From: JAHFTY01 sp964584785
Lineage (GTDB): Bacteria; Acidobacteriota; Terriglobia; 20CM-2-55-15
Length of the DNA: 64,000 bases
Reading direction: 5' to 3'
Assembly (NCBI GenBank): GCA_964584785.1
Contig: CAZPBY010000020.1
Span: forward strand, 36,834 to 100,833
Below the pieces are notes generated by a model. That model was not told the origin of the DNA. It worked only from the letters and a program-made list of their open reading frames with translations, and did no database searches. Shown here in pieces: positions 50,901 through 56,115 of this stretch; position 1 is the first letter of the stretch, and the number at the start of each line of letters is the position of its first letter. The translations under genes were made by a program, and so were the position numbers.

Positions 50901-53900
50901 CATCAGTGGCAACGACGGTGATGACATCATCTTTGGTGATCACGGAATCGTGACTCAGGATGTCCCGGCAAATCAGAAAATCTTGACCGTGTTCCGAGTC
51001 AAAGACATCAGGACCGATCAGCCGCAGAACGGCAACGACGATGTGATTCATGGCAACGCCGGCCGCGATCGGATTTTCGGCGGCAACGGCAAAGACACCA
51101 TCACGGGCGACGGCGGTTCCGACGTGATCTTTGGCGATCAGGGCCACATGAGCTATGTCGGTCCCGATTATTTCGGTACTAACGACAATGATCTGTCGAC
51201 GCTGGATATCATCGAAAGTATTGATATGGAGGCCGCTTTCGGTGCCGCCGATAACATTAGCGACGACGCTTCCGACGACATCATTATCGGCGGTCAGGGA
51301 AACGATACAATCGACGCCGGCGCCGGTCAGAACATCGTGTTCGGCGATCATGGAATGTTGCTCGGTGTCGACAGCGGCGCCAACACGCCGATAGGCGATC
51401 CCGATTCGACCAAGACGGACGACGATTACCAGATGCAGGTTCTCGGGCGTGTGATCTCGATCGGTATCGGTATCAACGGGCCGAATAACGAATTCGGTAA
51501 TGGCGACGACATCATCCGGACTGGGATCGGCCGCGACATCATCTTCGGCGGCGGCGGCAACGATGACATCAATGCCTACATCAGCAGCGGCGGCACCGCG
51601 GCGCAGGACGGCAACAACATCGTGTTCGGGGACCATGGTTTGATCGATTACCTGGCGGAAGAACTGGCACATCCGAATCCATTGAACCCCGTGCGGCCAC
51701 AGGATATCGATCGCATCTGGTCGATCGCCACGTCGATCGGCGGCGACGACAAGATCGTTACCGGCGATCGCAACGACATCGTGCTCGGCGGAGCCGGCAA
51801 GGACGAAATTCATGCGGGTGAAGGCCGCAACATCGCGGCAGGCGACAACCTCCTGCTGACCGCGATGACAGAACGTGATGCGAAGCCGGGCGAAGCCATC
51901 TATGCCGTCCACGAATTCCTGCTCTGCACCATCGAAACCACCGGTTTCGACGATGCCGACGGCGGCGACGACATCATCTTCGGCGGTCCGCTGAACGATA
52001 TTTTGTTTGGTGGCGCCGGTAACGACATCATCTTCGGTTTCGGCGGCGACGACATCATCTTCGGCGATCAAGGCAAAGTCACCTGTGTGAATGGCCAACC
52101 GTACATTCCCGAGATCAGCCAGAGAGTGATATGCCCCGAACTTGGCGGTTTCGTCGAGATCACGGCACTCAACGTCAATCGGACCTCAGGTTCGGGCAAT
52201 GACCTCATCTACGGCGGCGACGGCAGCGACGTCATCATGGGCGAGCAGGGCGACGACACCATCTATGGCGGCAACGGTGACGATATCCTGATCGGCGGCA
52301 GCAACGTCGCCGGAGCGCTCGACGGCAATGACTACATCGATGGCGGTGACGGCAATGACGCGATCGCGGGCGACAACGCCGAGATATGCTTCCGGCCGGA
52401 TGCTCTCGACGTTCGGATGCGCGCTCTGGATGGAACGCTGATCTATGGCACGACGATCGGGTCGAACGACGCTCAAGTCCTGATCTCGGGTATCGACCCG
52501 AACAATCCAGAGGCCGGTGCTCTGAACGATCCACGGTATGTGGCGCGCACGCCCGGCGACCTGAACAGCGGTCATGCCGAATATCACATCAAGCTGCTCG
52601 ACCATAGTGAGGACATCGAGAAGAATCACCACGAGCTGTACGGGAACGACTACATCGCCGGTGGCGCGGGCGAAGACGAAATCTTCGGCGAACTGGGCAA
52701 CGACGTGATCCAGGGCGACGGCACGATCGGTTATCGGCCGGGCGCTTCGGCGCTGGAGAAGCAGGAAGCCCAGCTCTCCCTGGCGCTCGCGACCGGCGGT
52801 AATTACACGCTGCCGGCGAATGGATTCACGACATTCGGCGCAAATCGAGGCGATATCCCGACCTCGTTGGCGAACTTCGATTTCACGGCTAATCCGCAGC
52901 TCGATTTGAAAGTGAATCCGAGTTTCGAAGGACTCAAAGACGGGGACGACTACATCGAAGGCGGCGGCGGCAACGACGTGATCTTCGGCAACCTCGGCCA
53001 GGACGACATCGTCGGCGGCAGTTCCGATCTGTTCAATCTGATCACCTACGCGCAGCGGCCCGACGGAAAGGATCTGATCTTCGGCGGCGCCGGCACGGAT
53101 ATCAAGCGCAACGATATCGGTGATGCCACCGTGGACGCCGACGGCAACATCACTGTGAATCCGAGCGGCCATGCGCTGGATGCGGATGTGATCGCGGGTG
53201 ACAACGCCCGTATTCTGCGTCTCGTGGGCGTCAACCACCATCAGATCACGAGTTCCGAAGGCGGAGTCGCCGTCACCGGCGGATTCCTCAACTACAACTA
53301 CGACAACTACACAGCCGACGGAAATGCTGGAACGTACGACAGAATCATCGTTCGTGCGGTCAGCTTCCTCGACTACACGCCCGGTATCGCCGATGCCAAG
53401 TCCGCTCAAACCTCGATCGATCGCGGCGGCAACGACGAAATCCACGGTGAATCCGGCGACGACTTCATTTACGGCATGAAGGGCGACGACGTTCTGTTTG
53501 GTGAAGGCCAGGACGACGACCTGATCGGCGGCTGGGGCAACGACTGGATCTCCGGCGGCACCGGCAGCGACGGGATCATCGGTGATGATGGCCGCATCCT
53601 GACCAGCCGCAATAGTGCCAGCGTTGGTGAACCCTTGAACGGCGTCGCGCCTCTGAAGGGGAGCGATCCGGATCCCAAGAACATCGACGGCGATGTGATC
53701 GACGAAATCATCTCCACTCCGGGCACGATTCAATACGCGAAGATCAACATCTCGGGAGCGCTGAAGAAATCCGTCAACCTGTCGCCGTTCAGTGTCGATC
53801 CGGCTTTCAACGCAAACACCGACGAGTTCGGCGGCAGTTCACCGTTTGCCCACAATTCCGACGACATTCTCTACGGCGGTCTCGGCGACGACTCCGTTCA

Positions 53901-56103
53901 TGGCGGCTCGGGCGACGACGCGATCATGGGCGGCGAAGCTTTGCCGCTGGCGTACACGCAGATCTACGATGAAGCCTCGCTGGCGCTTAAGGGCGTGGCC
54001 GAAAGCGATTACCTCCATCCGTTCAATCCCGGCGACGCGCTCCGCTTCAATCCGATCGATGTCGACGGCAAGCATTTCGATAAGACACGGCGTTCGGGCG
54101 AGTTCGCGTTGTACGACGAATACGATCCACTCCGCCGCATCATGCTGAACGACGACGGCACGCTGGCGAAATGGGCAGGCACCACGCCGACCGGCAAAGA
54201 CTTCTTCCTCAACTTTACGAGCAGCGAGGGCGTGAAGATCAACGACACCACGCTCGGCGCCCGTTTCAGTGACGGCTTTGACGCTCTGTTCGGCGATCTC
54301 GGCAACGACTGGATCGTCGGCGGCACGGGCCGCGACGATATGTACGGCGGCTTCGGCAACGATCTGCTCAACGCCGACGATGATCTGTCGACGAACGGCG
54401 GACTGAACAACATCGCCGTCGAAGGAAAGGACAGTCCGATCGCGGATACGCATCCGAGTTACGAAGATCGAGCGTACGGCGGAGCGGGGCGTGATGTGTT
54501 GATCGCGAACACCGGTGGGGATCGGCTCATTGACTGGGTGGGCGAATTCAACAGCTATCTCGTTCCATTCGCGCCGTTCGGCATGGCCACTGTGAGCCGC
54601 ACGTTGCAGCCGCAGTTGGCAGAGTTCCTCTATGCGCTGTCACGCAGCGACGGCGCGGATCCGACTCGTTTCACCGACACGGCCGGCGATCCGACTCAGG
54701 CATTCCGCAACGGTGAACCGCAGGGAGAGCTGGGTGTCGTCCGGCAGAAAGACTTTGCCTGGCACGACCAGACCGGTGCACCAACCGATCCGCAGGCCGG
54801 GAACGTTCCGGGTGGGAAGCGCGACGTGCTGCGTACCGCGGACTTCAACGACGGCAAGTTCAATGGCCTGTTTACCGACAGCGGTGTCTTCCAGGTTGCC
54901 GCGGGCTCGCTGCAGGTGGCAGCCACGTCATCGCACAGCGATGCCGTCGCCGTTTATCAGATCGGCGATGCATTGCCGACGTATTATGAGGTTCAAGCCT
55001 CCGTTCAAACCATCAAGCCGACCGCGGGTTGGAGTGCGAACAGCTTCATCATCTTCGACTACCAGAGCTCGACGAATTTCAAGTTCGCCGGCATCGACGT
55101 CGGGCAGAACAAGCTGGTGATGGGGCATCGCGACGCCTCGGGCTGGGTAACGGATCAGCAGTCGTCCGTACAAGGCGGTTTGAAATCCGACACCTGGTAC
55201 AACATGCTGCTATCGGTTAACGGCCTGACCGCCACGCTCGTCGTCGACAACAAGAACGCGATGAGTTTCACATACAAGCCCACAATCGTGGACGGCTTCT
55301 CGTACGGTCTGAACTGGGGATTGGTTGGCTTCGGCTCCAACAACGCTCGCGGCGCCATCGATAACATTACGGTCCAGATTGTGCCGGCGATTTCCACCAT
55401 CACGAAGACCGAAGAATTCGCCGGGCCGGGGAACACGCTGTTTGCGGGCGAGACCTTCGGCGGCAGTTTCTCGACAAGCGGCGGACGTTACCGGTCGAAT
55501 GGATCCGGCAGTGAACCCGCAGTCAGCCTGGCGAATCTGGCCGGCGTCACGAACCTCAGCGCCCTGGCAATCCTGGATCTCACTGCCAAGCTCAGCACAA
55601 CGGCGACTGCGGGCATTGTTTTCGATCAATACGACGCGACCGATTACAAGTGGGCCGCCATTGATGTTCAGTCGCAGCAGGTGATTATCGGTCATCGCTC
55701 CGGCAACAACTGGATCGTCGATGCGACGGCCGGCAAGGCGCTGACGGCCGGTACGGATTACACGCTGGGTGTTTCACTGCGCGGGTCGACAGTGTCGGTT
55801 ACAGTCGATGGTCAGACGATGGTCGGGTTTACGTACAACGGTGTGACGACCGATGGCCGCTTCGGTGTGTTTTCGAAAGGCGGATCTGTTTCCATCGATA
55901 ACATGACCGTGAAAACAAACGACGCGGCGGCTCAGCGTGCGCTATCCGGAATTCCGGTCGTATCCGGATCGCCGATGGAACTTGGATATACCGGCGTCGC
56001 AACCAGTCTGATCGACTGGGAGGGGCGCAAATCCGACGCCGCATCCGTGGCATTGCCCGACGAACTCGATTGGTACATGGAACTCGAGCCTGTCGAGATG
56101 TAA
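29995..56103 (+). CDS. Giant LEPR-XLL / RTX surface protein (8,702 residues)
   Basis: A single uninterrupted frame of 26.1 kb. GGAG lies 7 bases before ATG 29995 (an upstream TTG at 29974 is less likely). Approximate residues: 1-31 strongly basic; 32-39 LEPRVLLS, the LEPR-XLL motif seen at the start of very large repetitive proteins; 137-350 three repeats of about 75 residues (WxIxxxNxG, then IExxxGG); 945-1195 two DTxxRxDGxxW modules, with further copies near 5090 and 5750; 1880-3795 about 32 Ala/Gly/Val-rich repeats of 59-61 residues; 3900-4490 a duplicated block; 6265-6630 Calx-beta-like units with FTSANWN; 6895-8130 RTX calcium-binding nonapeptides such as GGGGNDTIYGSEAGDHIAGG; 8280-8640 two LamG-like domains. 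The end (DELDWYMELEPVEM) shows no sorting signal. Cysteines are very rare. It is very probably a secreted or surface adhesin or matrix protein; calcium would fold the RTX part. Type I secretion is suggested by the RTX repeats but not proven. Confidence 0.92.
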   Translation: MFFKGKRPRRGTRPAKTRKSSSTPNRIILEALEPRVLLSTVTVTDGVLTAVLDGTANNITIAQGASTGDGGVIVNLTISDVNNGVVKSYDAGGGAGITSVILKGNANNNTFTFQTPVDIPFDIDGDPSGVTPSTGDKIIGPNADTEWTIAQANKGHTNGDLIVFSNIENITGGTKSDNFIVLAGGSLDGTIDGGTGDDSLVGPGTSNTWHLNAANAGDLNGGAFTSIESLAGGIGDDTFFIGASGSVAGTIDGGVNDEDNPGVDTLDYSAYGSTVSVNLQTEKVNGTQSFTGIDAFVGSSGTSDTIIGPTAGGARIDWEITGVNSGTVNDIRFSSFANLTGADNVVDTDTPPDGFPNGSSDAFRFHKDGSISGTIDGGAGAADGFAVEDPSNLGVFTYFNPTAAGGGLDKSGTATGAPVFGKTIHFAGMDHLTFLGGSATDPVFQGTPFDDQITLEDVVGNSKSKISISGFLLFDFDTTSTSTGFEFDNPTGSLTIRGGAGADTIRIKSIDPGFTADLLIYGNKPGNPDVISDVSTDQVIFEGSINTHGGYLEVFAEKITVNPNVSLDVGDNSIVFRARRVGTAELENLLPVFADFKDVSIDIQHDAVLKGDSIYLIAQAESRDFTDFLGTNNLTNKLAIQPLVDKVGSLAGFEIPVKLLVKSAKASVTIGDNVKITAGANYASTIGIYATAGTNASGGAVSKLFSIGAAEAKSNASITVGNHVTIDSPGGAVNLTSQAEATANMKTETSREMGAVKGKNSSQASISLAISNADVTSTTTVPETATIHAGTMVNVRALGGHESEAEAESGLFSNGTAGLALALQFSEENVTATVNGRITSDMRHPDGAVVKLEFDPDVPVGENGHLDYDLDTIDGGENWVVVTEDTVSYQRRQGQTIGGLSSGTDYYIVRVQGDPDKIRLATTEKLAIDASNWETDNPFAFAQPKSVTFTRVAGNADTAVRTDGKTWEDAGFYKGQKIAISGTTSNNHDESSFLTILDVSGNTLTFAGDVLTNETSAGATFRSLRNPFTVDLKKSTTAEPTLNVQTVQGSDVNGDTDTIAYSATDVHGTPGIRPFEFGQKVIYREDGLASTVHVTDEAGPENAKKRFLVDGSNDSVDLTSVAFTKVAGGDDTIVRNDGKDWAKDGFEAGQKITIDKTGKNNHDATQTLTILSVSGSTMTFSGDPLVNETGRAVIAIIRFVDKDGKPVATPVEYTPKISGLIHNTGYWVVVSPTQFGFGGDPVIAGKSVIKLAALENEGRGDNWIDIGNAPAGFKFTLSGVQVLDSNFATFGVLTGFDATDTARATAGLETAEDNATFLPQSASDFGSLLGGDLIGKVLGKLVDAYQEKAGTASTKTDNYGDMSASSKISIAGALAFSFTDHTALTHIGGTAVLKSADDMELRSEIIEHLQLSAEADNEPQETFIGPANKGQFKAGASAENTASIAIIIGVENNKAQAIIDSPVPRLDGLQPGLDAMRALRLISSVWYPITTKFEEFFPLTESAAADMFRNDGYDAVNDYFDGTGGLKSKVFNTWARSTAKAEDLSLAGSVNVLVFNNVAESIVHSGVKINQDPFYRPDQEDPADNDGVTHSNNANNVDEHVVSIEATNYMQFLNITGNFAFKLPSGSITPGEMEFKYDDSKVNPIGSQGERGGVGGAIFLGFLDNTTHAIIEHDVELYSGARKGLNVKAEEAILGFDFTQAGATGGKFSVAGSIAYYQQDSDILARIESGAHITGGRVEVFADSLDTEISWVGAVATGKAIGLGLSAGVNNINRKTRAIVGDVSSKDDKNAIASGKLSTINLNEFDYIGKRVNTDLIIKSNSDGEIWAFTVAGTLVKQTKQEQQNQPAGKQPSPPASGNGTNAMPNTNNQVNQVAQQTGQTKTGIGIAGAVAINLTNDDTLAYINTLGTVKADDVFVDATTDVGVVAGTGGVAVALSSDSNSFAFGGAFSLDLINADTLALAVGPTMDIRNGYVDKSGALDVEAKRSGGLITVAIGAGGAMAKGLSVAIAGSVSVNIIDNETEALVDHATVTTHVSGDNTNGGNVLVNATDDTTILAISGGLSLAISNGEDSNATAVAFGIAISYEEITSKTHAGINHSTITLVNSGNVDVTATDSDIIHAYSLGAAVAGGQSEEGATSIAGAGSGSVNIINGTVDADITDNSVVTANQGNITLKSEDKSQTDTAAGAIAVALGLAESGTGTSVAVGAGFAVNLIDNHAYSTVDSSTVHADAGKVELSSTSSAIISALTIGVAVAAGVGETGVGVSLAGSFSINEIKSSTKSRIKKSSARSVVTAGSGGVVMTADDKAKITADAGGVAVAIAGGEGGAGVGVAFGASIAINQIGSSGDPDTVEASIDNSTATSTTGFVKLTATSEAKIDTLALVASVSVGIGESVGLGFAGAGAVTVNTIDIKTYAAITGSSTVTSGSFGLPLTLTATDKSQINADAGGAAFAVGVGESVGGAASVGAAVAVNNITSTTTAEIDPSTVTSSSGVSLTAESSSTIRAYAFGIAGSVGVGESAGVGIAGAGSASVNNIRNTTTARISASMVSSGGALSVKASDKATINAIAGAAALAVGGGQAGVGVSIGVSVALNDIQDKTYAIVESSTLSDTGNVTIDATSTAVINAISVAGAASAAGGEVAVAVSGAGAVSINKIHNTIEARASSDTFNLRNGASFSVTATDSSQLKADAGAISLALSVSLYASVSFAVGASVAISDIGNTTTAKVDGVTALAPSLGAVDVKAKSDAAITSLSVSAAGAVAAAVYAGVALAGAGAVSINTISNTTQAIVSGGSKIGKASAVTVSASNNANILAKSVGAALSGAVAIGSAAISIGLSISDNQIHNTTLAKVDDSKLTSAGAISVTSASTGQITALAVGASVAISGGGGSVAAAVAASITSNTITNDTQALVLASSGADDQGLLADTGNITISASDVTGIKAQNIAASVAVIVAAGGGSIAIAASPATNKIDNRVRANVDASRVASTGGRVDISATENNKIDALSVAVALSVAAGSYTGAAAGAGSSATNLIGKSGNASTPHLTEASITGGSAVSAGKGVTVKASDTSNITANVAAAAGAGGAGGIAAGVSLSDNQIGGTVTAFVSGSSATAGNGDLEISASATQTIDVLSVGVGAGTSLGAAGAQASTTISNTVSAYGQSATLTATGQVLIKATSDQTVTAKTDGVGAGTVGLAVALPSADIGGSTLAFLSGTSTVSAPGGLTVSATSKSSATVTALTLAVGLGGGGGAGGHAHIHRTTDAHLGASYSDASPASSTINAGMVVVSASSTSDADADVQAYTAAGVAVGAINVDTTIDGLTLAYVGQATTVNATQMDVTATSNEATTTLAKPISAGLGAGAGINANATIQSSTEAFAGARVGSTTAGTATHLILTSGNGGDGSVDFLAKSTGMAANSKSDGGGGGGVSVAALIVNADAGGTTRAYIGENATVDASRVGIDAQGALTSSAEVRTVNVALAGGTGAVPTAKTSGTIEAFIGPQPDKTPAGTTTTVNATGEITVHATSDASAIAKAGGGGGGGLTVNAILATATANSVTRAFIGASTTVNADSLDVKAKANTRNADSHVDFISVSIADGTGAHVVATLEGEVTAFVGGTRGVLNTKGLLSIVGETADASAKATGSLGAGGGLSVAVVLVESTNTGSTSAYIRDNTVIKAGNVDVRADSKDKANATSSVAGGGGISGQGLRADAKVDPTTKAYVGKNVSINSTGDVNVLAIAETAEADSNASSIGGGGISVGVGYATIDISPAVTAYIDGGTTSIEAKGKVTVSADLQQSQSTPLVDTFTPSTDVDPIKDTITFPSHGLITGDIVTYGKNGHDAIKTSSGDLDPTREYTVIRIDDNKIQLGNVFNGSIVDSGKPFGAVVGVFDKDGNRVDTAAVSGVDPLRDVIVFASGHNFKSGDAVRYDSGIFSNVSTGLNENSDSTGIFYVRVIDSRTIKLTKTSAEATAPLNPFDVTDSLITNQDTLHISNTFVAGDKVTYRAPDPVDFNSKSVNFKIVKDQDGKDQYVDEQNNTIFLGEDKDGDGLATHSTSNPSTNEALAKNFQAGDKVIYYASDPSHPLGGLISGHAYYVIRDGLDDFHIKLSETLDGTNGDDDGNGPHIGITPITLTADKSTAGAKVQHRLVPVSVGGLQNGETYTVFNPTSSTLQLKVNGVLVAGLTTNEATGTHFLSKENGLDIIDDNTLQIGPHDKVIDVSSPFGPAAGVAGVDLTRDTIVFASNHSFNTGDAVRFDNGELSSVSKTVGNTDTSSPVFYVRKIDDRTIKLSKTFFETFIGPSGFTAASGLVTGGNTLNIANTYTGGEKLTYRTPANISFNSNNVNVTPDDNKITGSFTNVHNGDKVTYFASDASKVIGGLANGQSYYVIKLDNTHIQLSETLDGTNPDDDGNGPHIDITPIDLRPDKSAAGAAVTHLLVAESIQGLVNGVTYTVFNPTASSFQLKDANGVLLTGLSAGEATGTHFLNREGGLDLTNASLSHSLRLDIITPLPTQTNELLGPGGVSLREISPPTGDGLSSASAKGGAFGFGAVSVPTAKATFDAKLQAYDAAQSLIAGGDVSITSHSAGSVSSFADAKGGGFVGVGSSSAEIDYDNHNTAFVGLPVTGVTIDSITGETTNPQVSANGVKIYTDKNFTLASNTDMTTSVKSSALGAGFIGVAEANSNTDIDSYTNVIVGTNADITAKTAALNAEVKKLKTYAEAKSTAGGFAGHAGATAISDIDSHTNVLLEGTDSTHTRIEAIQGVDIHSRHSGLDNDDHAEAHWYGLFGGPSEDGKTKGSLTDTVDGDSGVEIIAAPRVNSNSSHAPTPTVLDTSLPTGYDQVAVLVRANNIIQKGNNPDVKGHDQLTDNQNQSIHWDSDITVSAGPDPELVIGPDGKVIRATNVTVNGIANPAPDTDLSGSANGNVVLSDLDTPGQIIFEANQSIAGGRLAGDHFWGTFQLLDGWDQVRITNESSLNLVLNTIDLIHAGPGNPRVRLDQGGGDPTNTMHFRLRRNLLPALVDIRNLSSSDIILTDGKWIDNPIGETRILNTGGNILTGPLGTYLIRTNRLGDPTSATVAADFEDVTKGQFKGSINFANNGANPDTITRADNTSWVTDGFHVGDLIKVEGPNAGVYEIAKISGANNQVITLNVLGQLTTASGIAKITRFHGIETTAGSIGTSSNPIKVELVTSVGQPENLYAYAGTSLYLDVTGIFRLDAAEFTLHPNIITAKTDADVKLEQALQATGQKQAGAVDVEIVGHPPITPYFNFFNPDDKVNGVVTVPLLPQGAFATGAAKKVDSTVDFGLIEAGSRINIHAADSTPPNQSGDPKLINVLAKTNILTGGKYIDIDTNGFVGSKDHPIEEIVAVDVNDPNDLLVGAIRSTSDDVFLEAPHSILDATAGENDLTAQADVTGVFITMKARTGSIGTTDNFLEINLLDDAVDHKTRAARIGNLTADAQQSIYIEETAGDLRVNTVISRSGDVTLTSRNGSILDAHDEALDLVKLKDRDNRDVDVPNIVAVNVDLAATGGDIGAVDNDLDIDSGVSNGAHVTGRLYATATGNISLTESNYELNVLAAKAGGSVRLTVPDTSLTPVMTNNNPEQTTATAEDLFLLGGGTAHIKQGQTLSPTLGEITAALSVVLWVGDDIVTAASSRIVAGSRIVIRGDERRKGDEVEEGNADPGFGTNMSLRGTIGSINAPANIATPNNTVKTFTQIFGNADVDIFTFNQTDLDANTTVFGSHFEAFGQFAGGVQFKDNNPDPDTITRTTGSWINDGFRAGQTITITGTAKNNGSYQIASLTDTVITLSASLTDELGPAGINTVQVADGEDRFIVNQLQSMHIDRNGIGDTLTLDGQANTDYYFVNTAGSQAAAPDRHNYVINVLDTGGKADGGDVLTVTGFDSTANAPDSPADDIFLLRAMSSIPSEKSESPAFVALLHGTLDQAVSGNGPTEVERINYDANLNGRLTVLGLGGRDYFYVDDNSAITTLDGGAGNDTFQIGQIYGSQRTVAANISGTDIFATVATTRGYLSSGISQPLVAEGGTGDDVFTVYSDKAELRLEGNSGDDLFVVRAFALAEVDGSGNIVYDTLANGDKVARPKSSGGQSIAVNVDLKPGEGDDQIQYNINAPVSIDGGTGFDKVVVLGTEFADNFVITDKGVFGAGVNVRFTNIELLVIDGLEGDDHFTVLSTPYGVATRIIGGLGNDTFNIASDVVDVITTQGLDGQSAFINHQVTSSDLGYDGLLAEGIDLAIAGLPFNDPTGGLATGNVIITESAGATEVRETAAGDWGTIDSYTVSLAKPVADGVVVYVTVSAARTTDEEEKLAGHGDSVLVSTDPASFEHTNSLNGASETVRDRSVVLTFTSANWNTPQTVYIAAANDNLDEGPRVVAVSHSVQAVIEQPGADAAAQAAQQASVVDYNRAKVRNVEVNVIDNDLAGLIITELQNSPYEQGTQVLEGALHGFGDDYTVQLTKAPTAPVTVQLGNADGQLTLSQTSIIFTSANWNVPVKIHVTANNDTVREDAKISLITHQVVSGDSAFNGVSQQLAVEVLDDDTPGVLVRESNGSTQVSAAGLTDTYSVRLTSAPTGNVTITPVNDGLTTETPSPLVFTPTNWWIDQIVTVRAVPNPPLSVQHPGTQQFAVRPHLLSGLHGPLQIEGGEGTELHPLVNAAILPGEINPPAFKIAPQAPENQSIDTLNVFDDSSLEDKTGTLTSTRLTGFDMAGDLTFSHVSFGENSSFAGGINYGKSDGTTNIEVFNLLMGSGNDKLDILSTLNTNALHGGLTVVHGGGNLPVQTPVAGFYTGTIFGDTINVKGGGGPTSPLVIYGDTSQDASWYAGIPYAAGTADRLTLGPNPNDSFGPQDTFYRFPRANPFRNAGNDLIDARGLFNGQSPTVGLIIYGGGGNDTIYGSEAGDHIAGGSGDDVIDGGKGSDHIYGDSGFNVDVITRVLTVPTSNSSTAPNRDLMVAGKDTISGNDGDDIIFGDHGIVTQDVPANQKILTVFRVKDIRTDQPQNGNDDVIHGNAGRDRIFGGNGKDTITGDGGSDVIFGDQGHMSYVGPDYFGTNDNDLSTLDIIESIDMEAAFGAADNISDDASDDIIIGGQGNDTIDAGAGQNIVFGDHGMLLGVDSGANTPIGDPDSTKTDDDYQMQVLGRVISIGIGINGPNNEFGNGDDIIRTGIGRDIIFGGGGNDDINAYISSGGTAAQDGNNIVFGDHGLIDYLAEELAHPNPLNPVRPQDIDRIWSIATSIGGDDKIVTGDRNDIVLGGAGKDEIHAGEGRNIAAGDNLLLTAMTERDAKPGEAIYAVHEFLLCTIETTGFDDADGGDDIIFGGPLNDILFGGAGNDIIFGFGGDDIIFGDQGKVTCVNGQPYIPEISQRVICPELGGFVEITALNVNRTSGSGNDLIYGGDGSDVIMGEQGDDTIYGGNGDDILIGGSNVAGALDGNDYIDGGDGNDAIAGDNAEICFRPDALDVRMRALDGTLIYGTTIGSNDAQVLISGIDPNNPEAGALNDPRYVARTPGDLNSGHAEYHIKLLDHSEDIEKNHHELYGNDYIAGGAGEDEIFGELGNDVIQGDGTIGYRPGASALEKQEAQLSLALATGGNYTLPANGFTTFGANRGDIPTSLANFDFTANPQLDLKVNPSFEGLKDGDDYIEGGGGNDVIFGNLGQDDIVGGSSDLFNLITYAQRPDGKDLIFGGAGTDIKRNDIGDATVDADGNITVNPSGHALDADVIAGDNARILRLVGVNHHQITSSEGGVAVTGGFLNYNYDNYTADGNAGTYDRIIVRAVSFLDYTPGIADAKSAQTSIDRGGNDEIHGESGDDFIYGMKGDDVLFGEGQDDDLIGGWGNDWISGGTGSDGIIGDDGRILTSRNSASVGEPLNGVAPLKGSDPDPKNIDGDVIDEIISTPGTIQYAKINISGALKKSVNLSPFSVDPAFNANTDEFGGSSPFAHNSDDILYGGLGDDSVHGGSGDDAIMGGEALPLAYTQIYDEASLALKGVAESDYLHPFNPGDALRFNPIDVDGKHFDKTRRSGEFALYDEYDPLRRIMLNDDGTLAKWAGTTPTGKDFFLNFTSSEGVKINDTTLGARFSDGFDALFGDLGNDWIVGGTGRDDMYGGFGNDLLNADDDLSTNGGLNNIAVEGKDSPIADTHPSYEDRAYGGAGRDVLIANTGGDRLIDWVGEFNSYLVPFAPFGMATVSRTLQPQLAEFLYALSRSDGADPTRFTDTAGDPTQAFRNGEPQGELGVVRQKDFAWHDQTGAPTDPQAGNVPGGKRDVLRTADFNDGKFNGLFTDSGVFQVAAGSLQVAATSSHSDAVAVYQIGDALPTYYEVQASVQTIKPTAGWSANSFIIFDYQSSTNFKFAGIDVGQNKLVMGHRDASGWVTDQQSSVQGGLKSDTWYNMLLSVNGLTATLVVDNKNAMSFTYKPTIVDGFSYGLNWGLVGFGSNNARGAIDNITVQIVPAISTITKTEEFAGPGNTLFAGETFGGSFSTSGGRYRSNGSGSEPAVSLANLAGVTNLSALAILDLTAKLSTTATAGIVFDQYDATDYKWAAIDVQSQQVIIGHRSGNNWIVDATAGKALTAGTDYTLGVSLRGSTVSVTVDGQTMVGFTYNGVTTDGRFGVFSKGGSVSIDNMTVKTNDAAAQRALSGIPVVSGSPMELGYTGVATSLIDWEGRKSDAASVALPDELDWYMELEPVEM
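35641..41380 (+). repeat. About 32 degenerate coding repeats of 59-61 residues
   Basis: Inside the giant gene a unit of roughly 180 bases recurs. Its protein pattern is (N/S)xIxNxTxAxI, then SxVxSxGxVxVxA, then a long small-residue strand run (AxGxAxAVGxGxxxGVxxAGAxSV). Examples are NNITSTTTAEIDPSTVTSSS and NNIRNTTTARISASMVSSGG. Repeats after about 39.5 kb keep the TxAxxG core but gain Gly-Gly-Gly tracts. The layout suggests a continuous beta-helix or beta-roll shaft. Confidence 0.85.
41686..43460 (+). repeat. Internal tandem duplication of about 280-300 residues in the giant gene
   Basis: Block A (41686-42585) and block B (42670-43460) share, in order: GVDxxRDxIVFASxHxFxxGDAVR; IKLxKT; ISFNSxxVN; GDKVxYxASD; SETLDGTNxDDDGNGPHIxITPI; TYTVFNPTxSxxQLK; EATGTHFL. 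Block A carries an extra acidic insert. This is a clear duplication at protein level. Confidence 0.88.
50683..54390 (+). other. RTX (hemolysin-type calcium-binding) repeat region
   Basis: Clusters of GGxGxDxxx nonapeptides occur in about ten patches, for example near 50.7, 51.1, 51.5, 52.0, 52.2, 53.0, 53.5, 53.9 and 54.3 kb. They are separated by 60-150-residue inserts, many ending with the FGDHG or GDxA motif. This alternation is typical of long RTX adhesins. Confidence 0.9.
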
Positions 56104-56115
56104 TCTCAAAGTGGT

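Noticed and set aside
49798..52098. A 766-codon open frame on the minus strand inside the giant gene (also 52186-53733 and 32323-33837)
   Set aside because: Antisense to the repeats; the Gly/Asp-rich codons (GGC, GAC) leave few stops on the other strand. The translated products have no domain pattern and are typical shadow frames.
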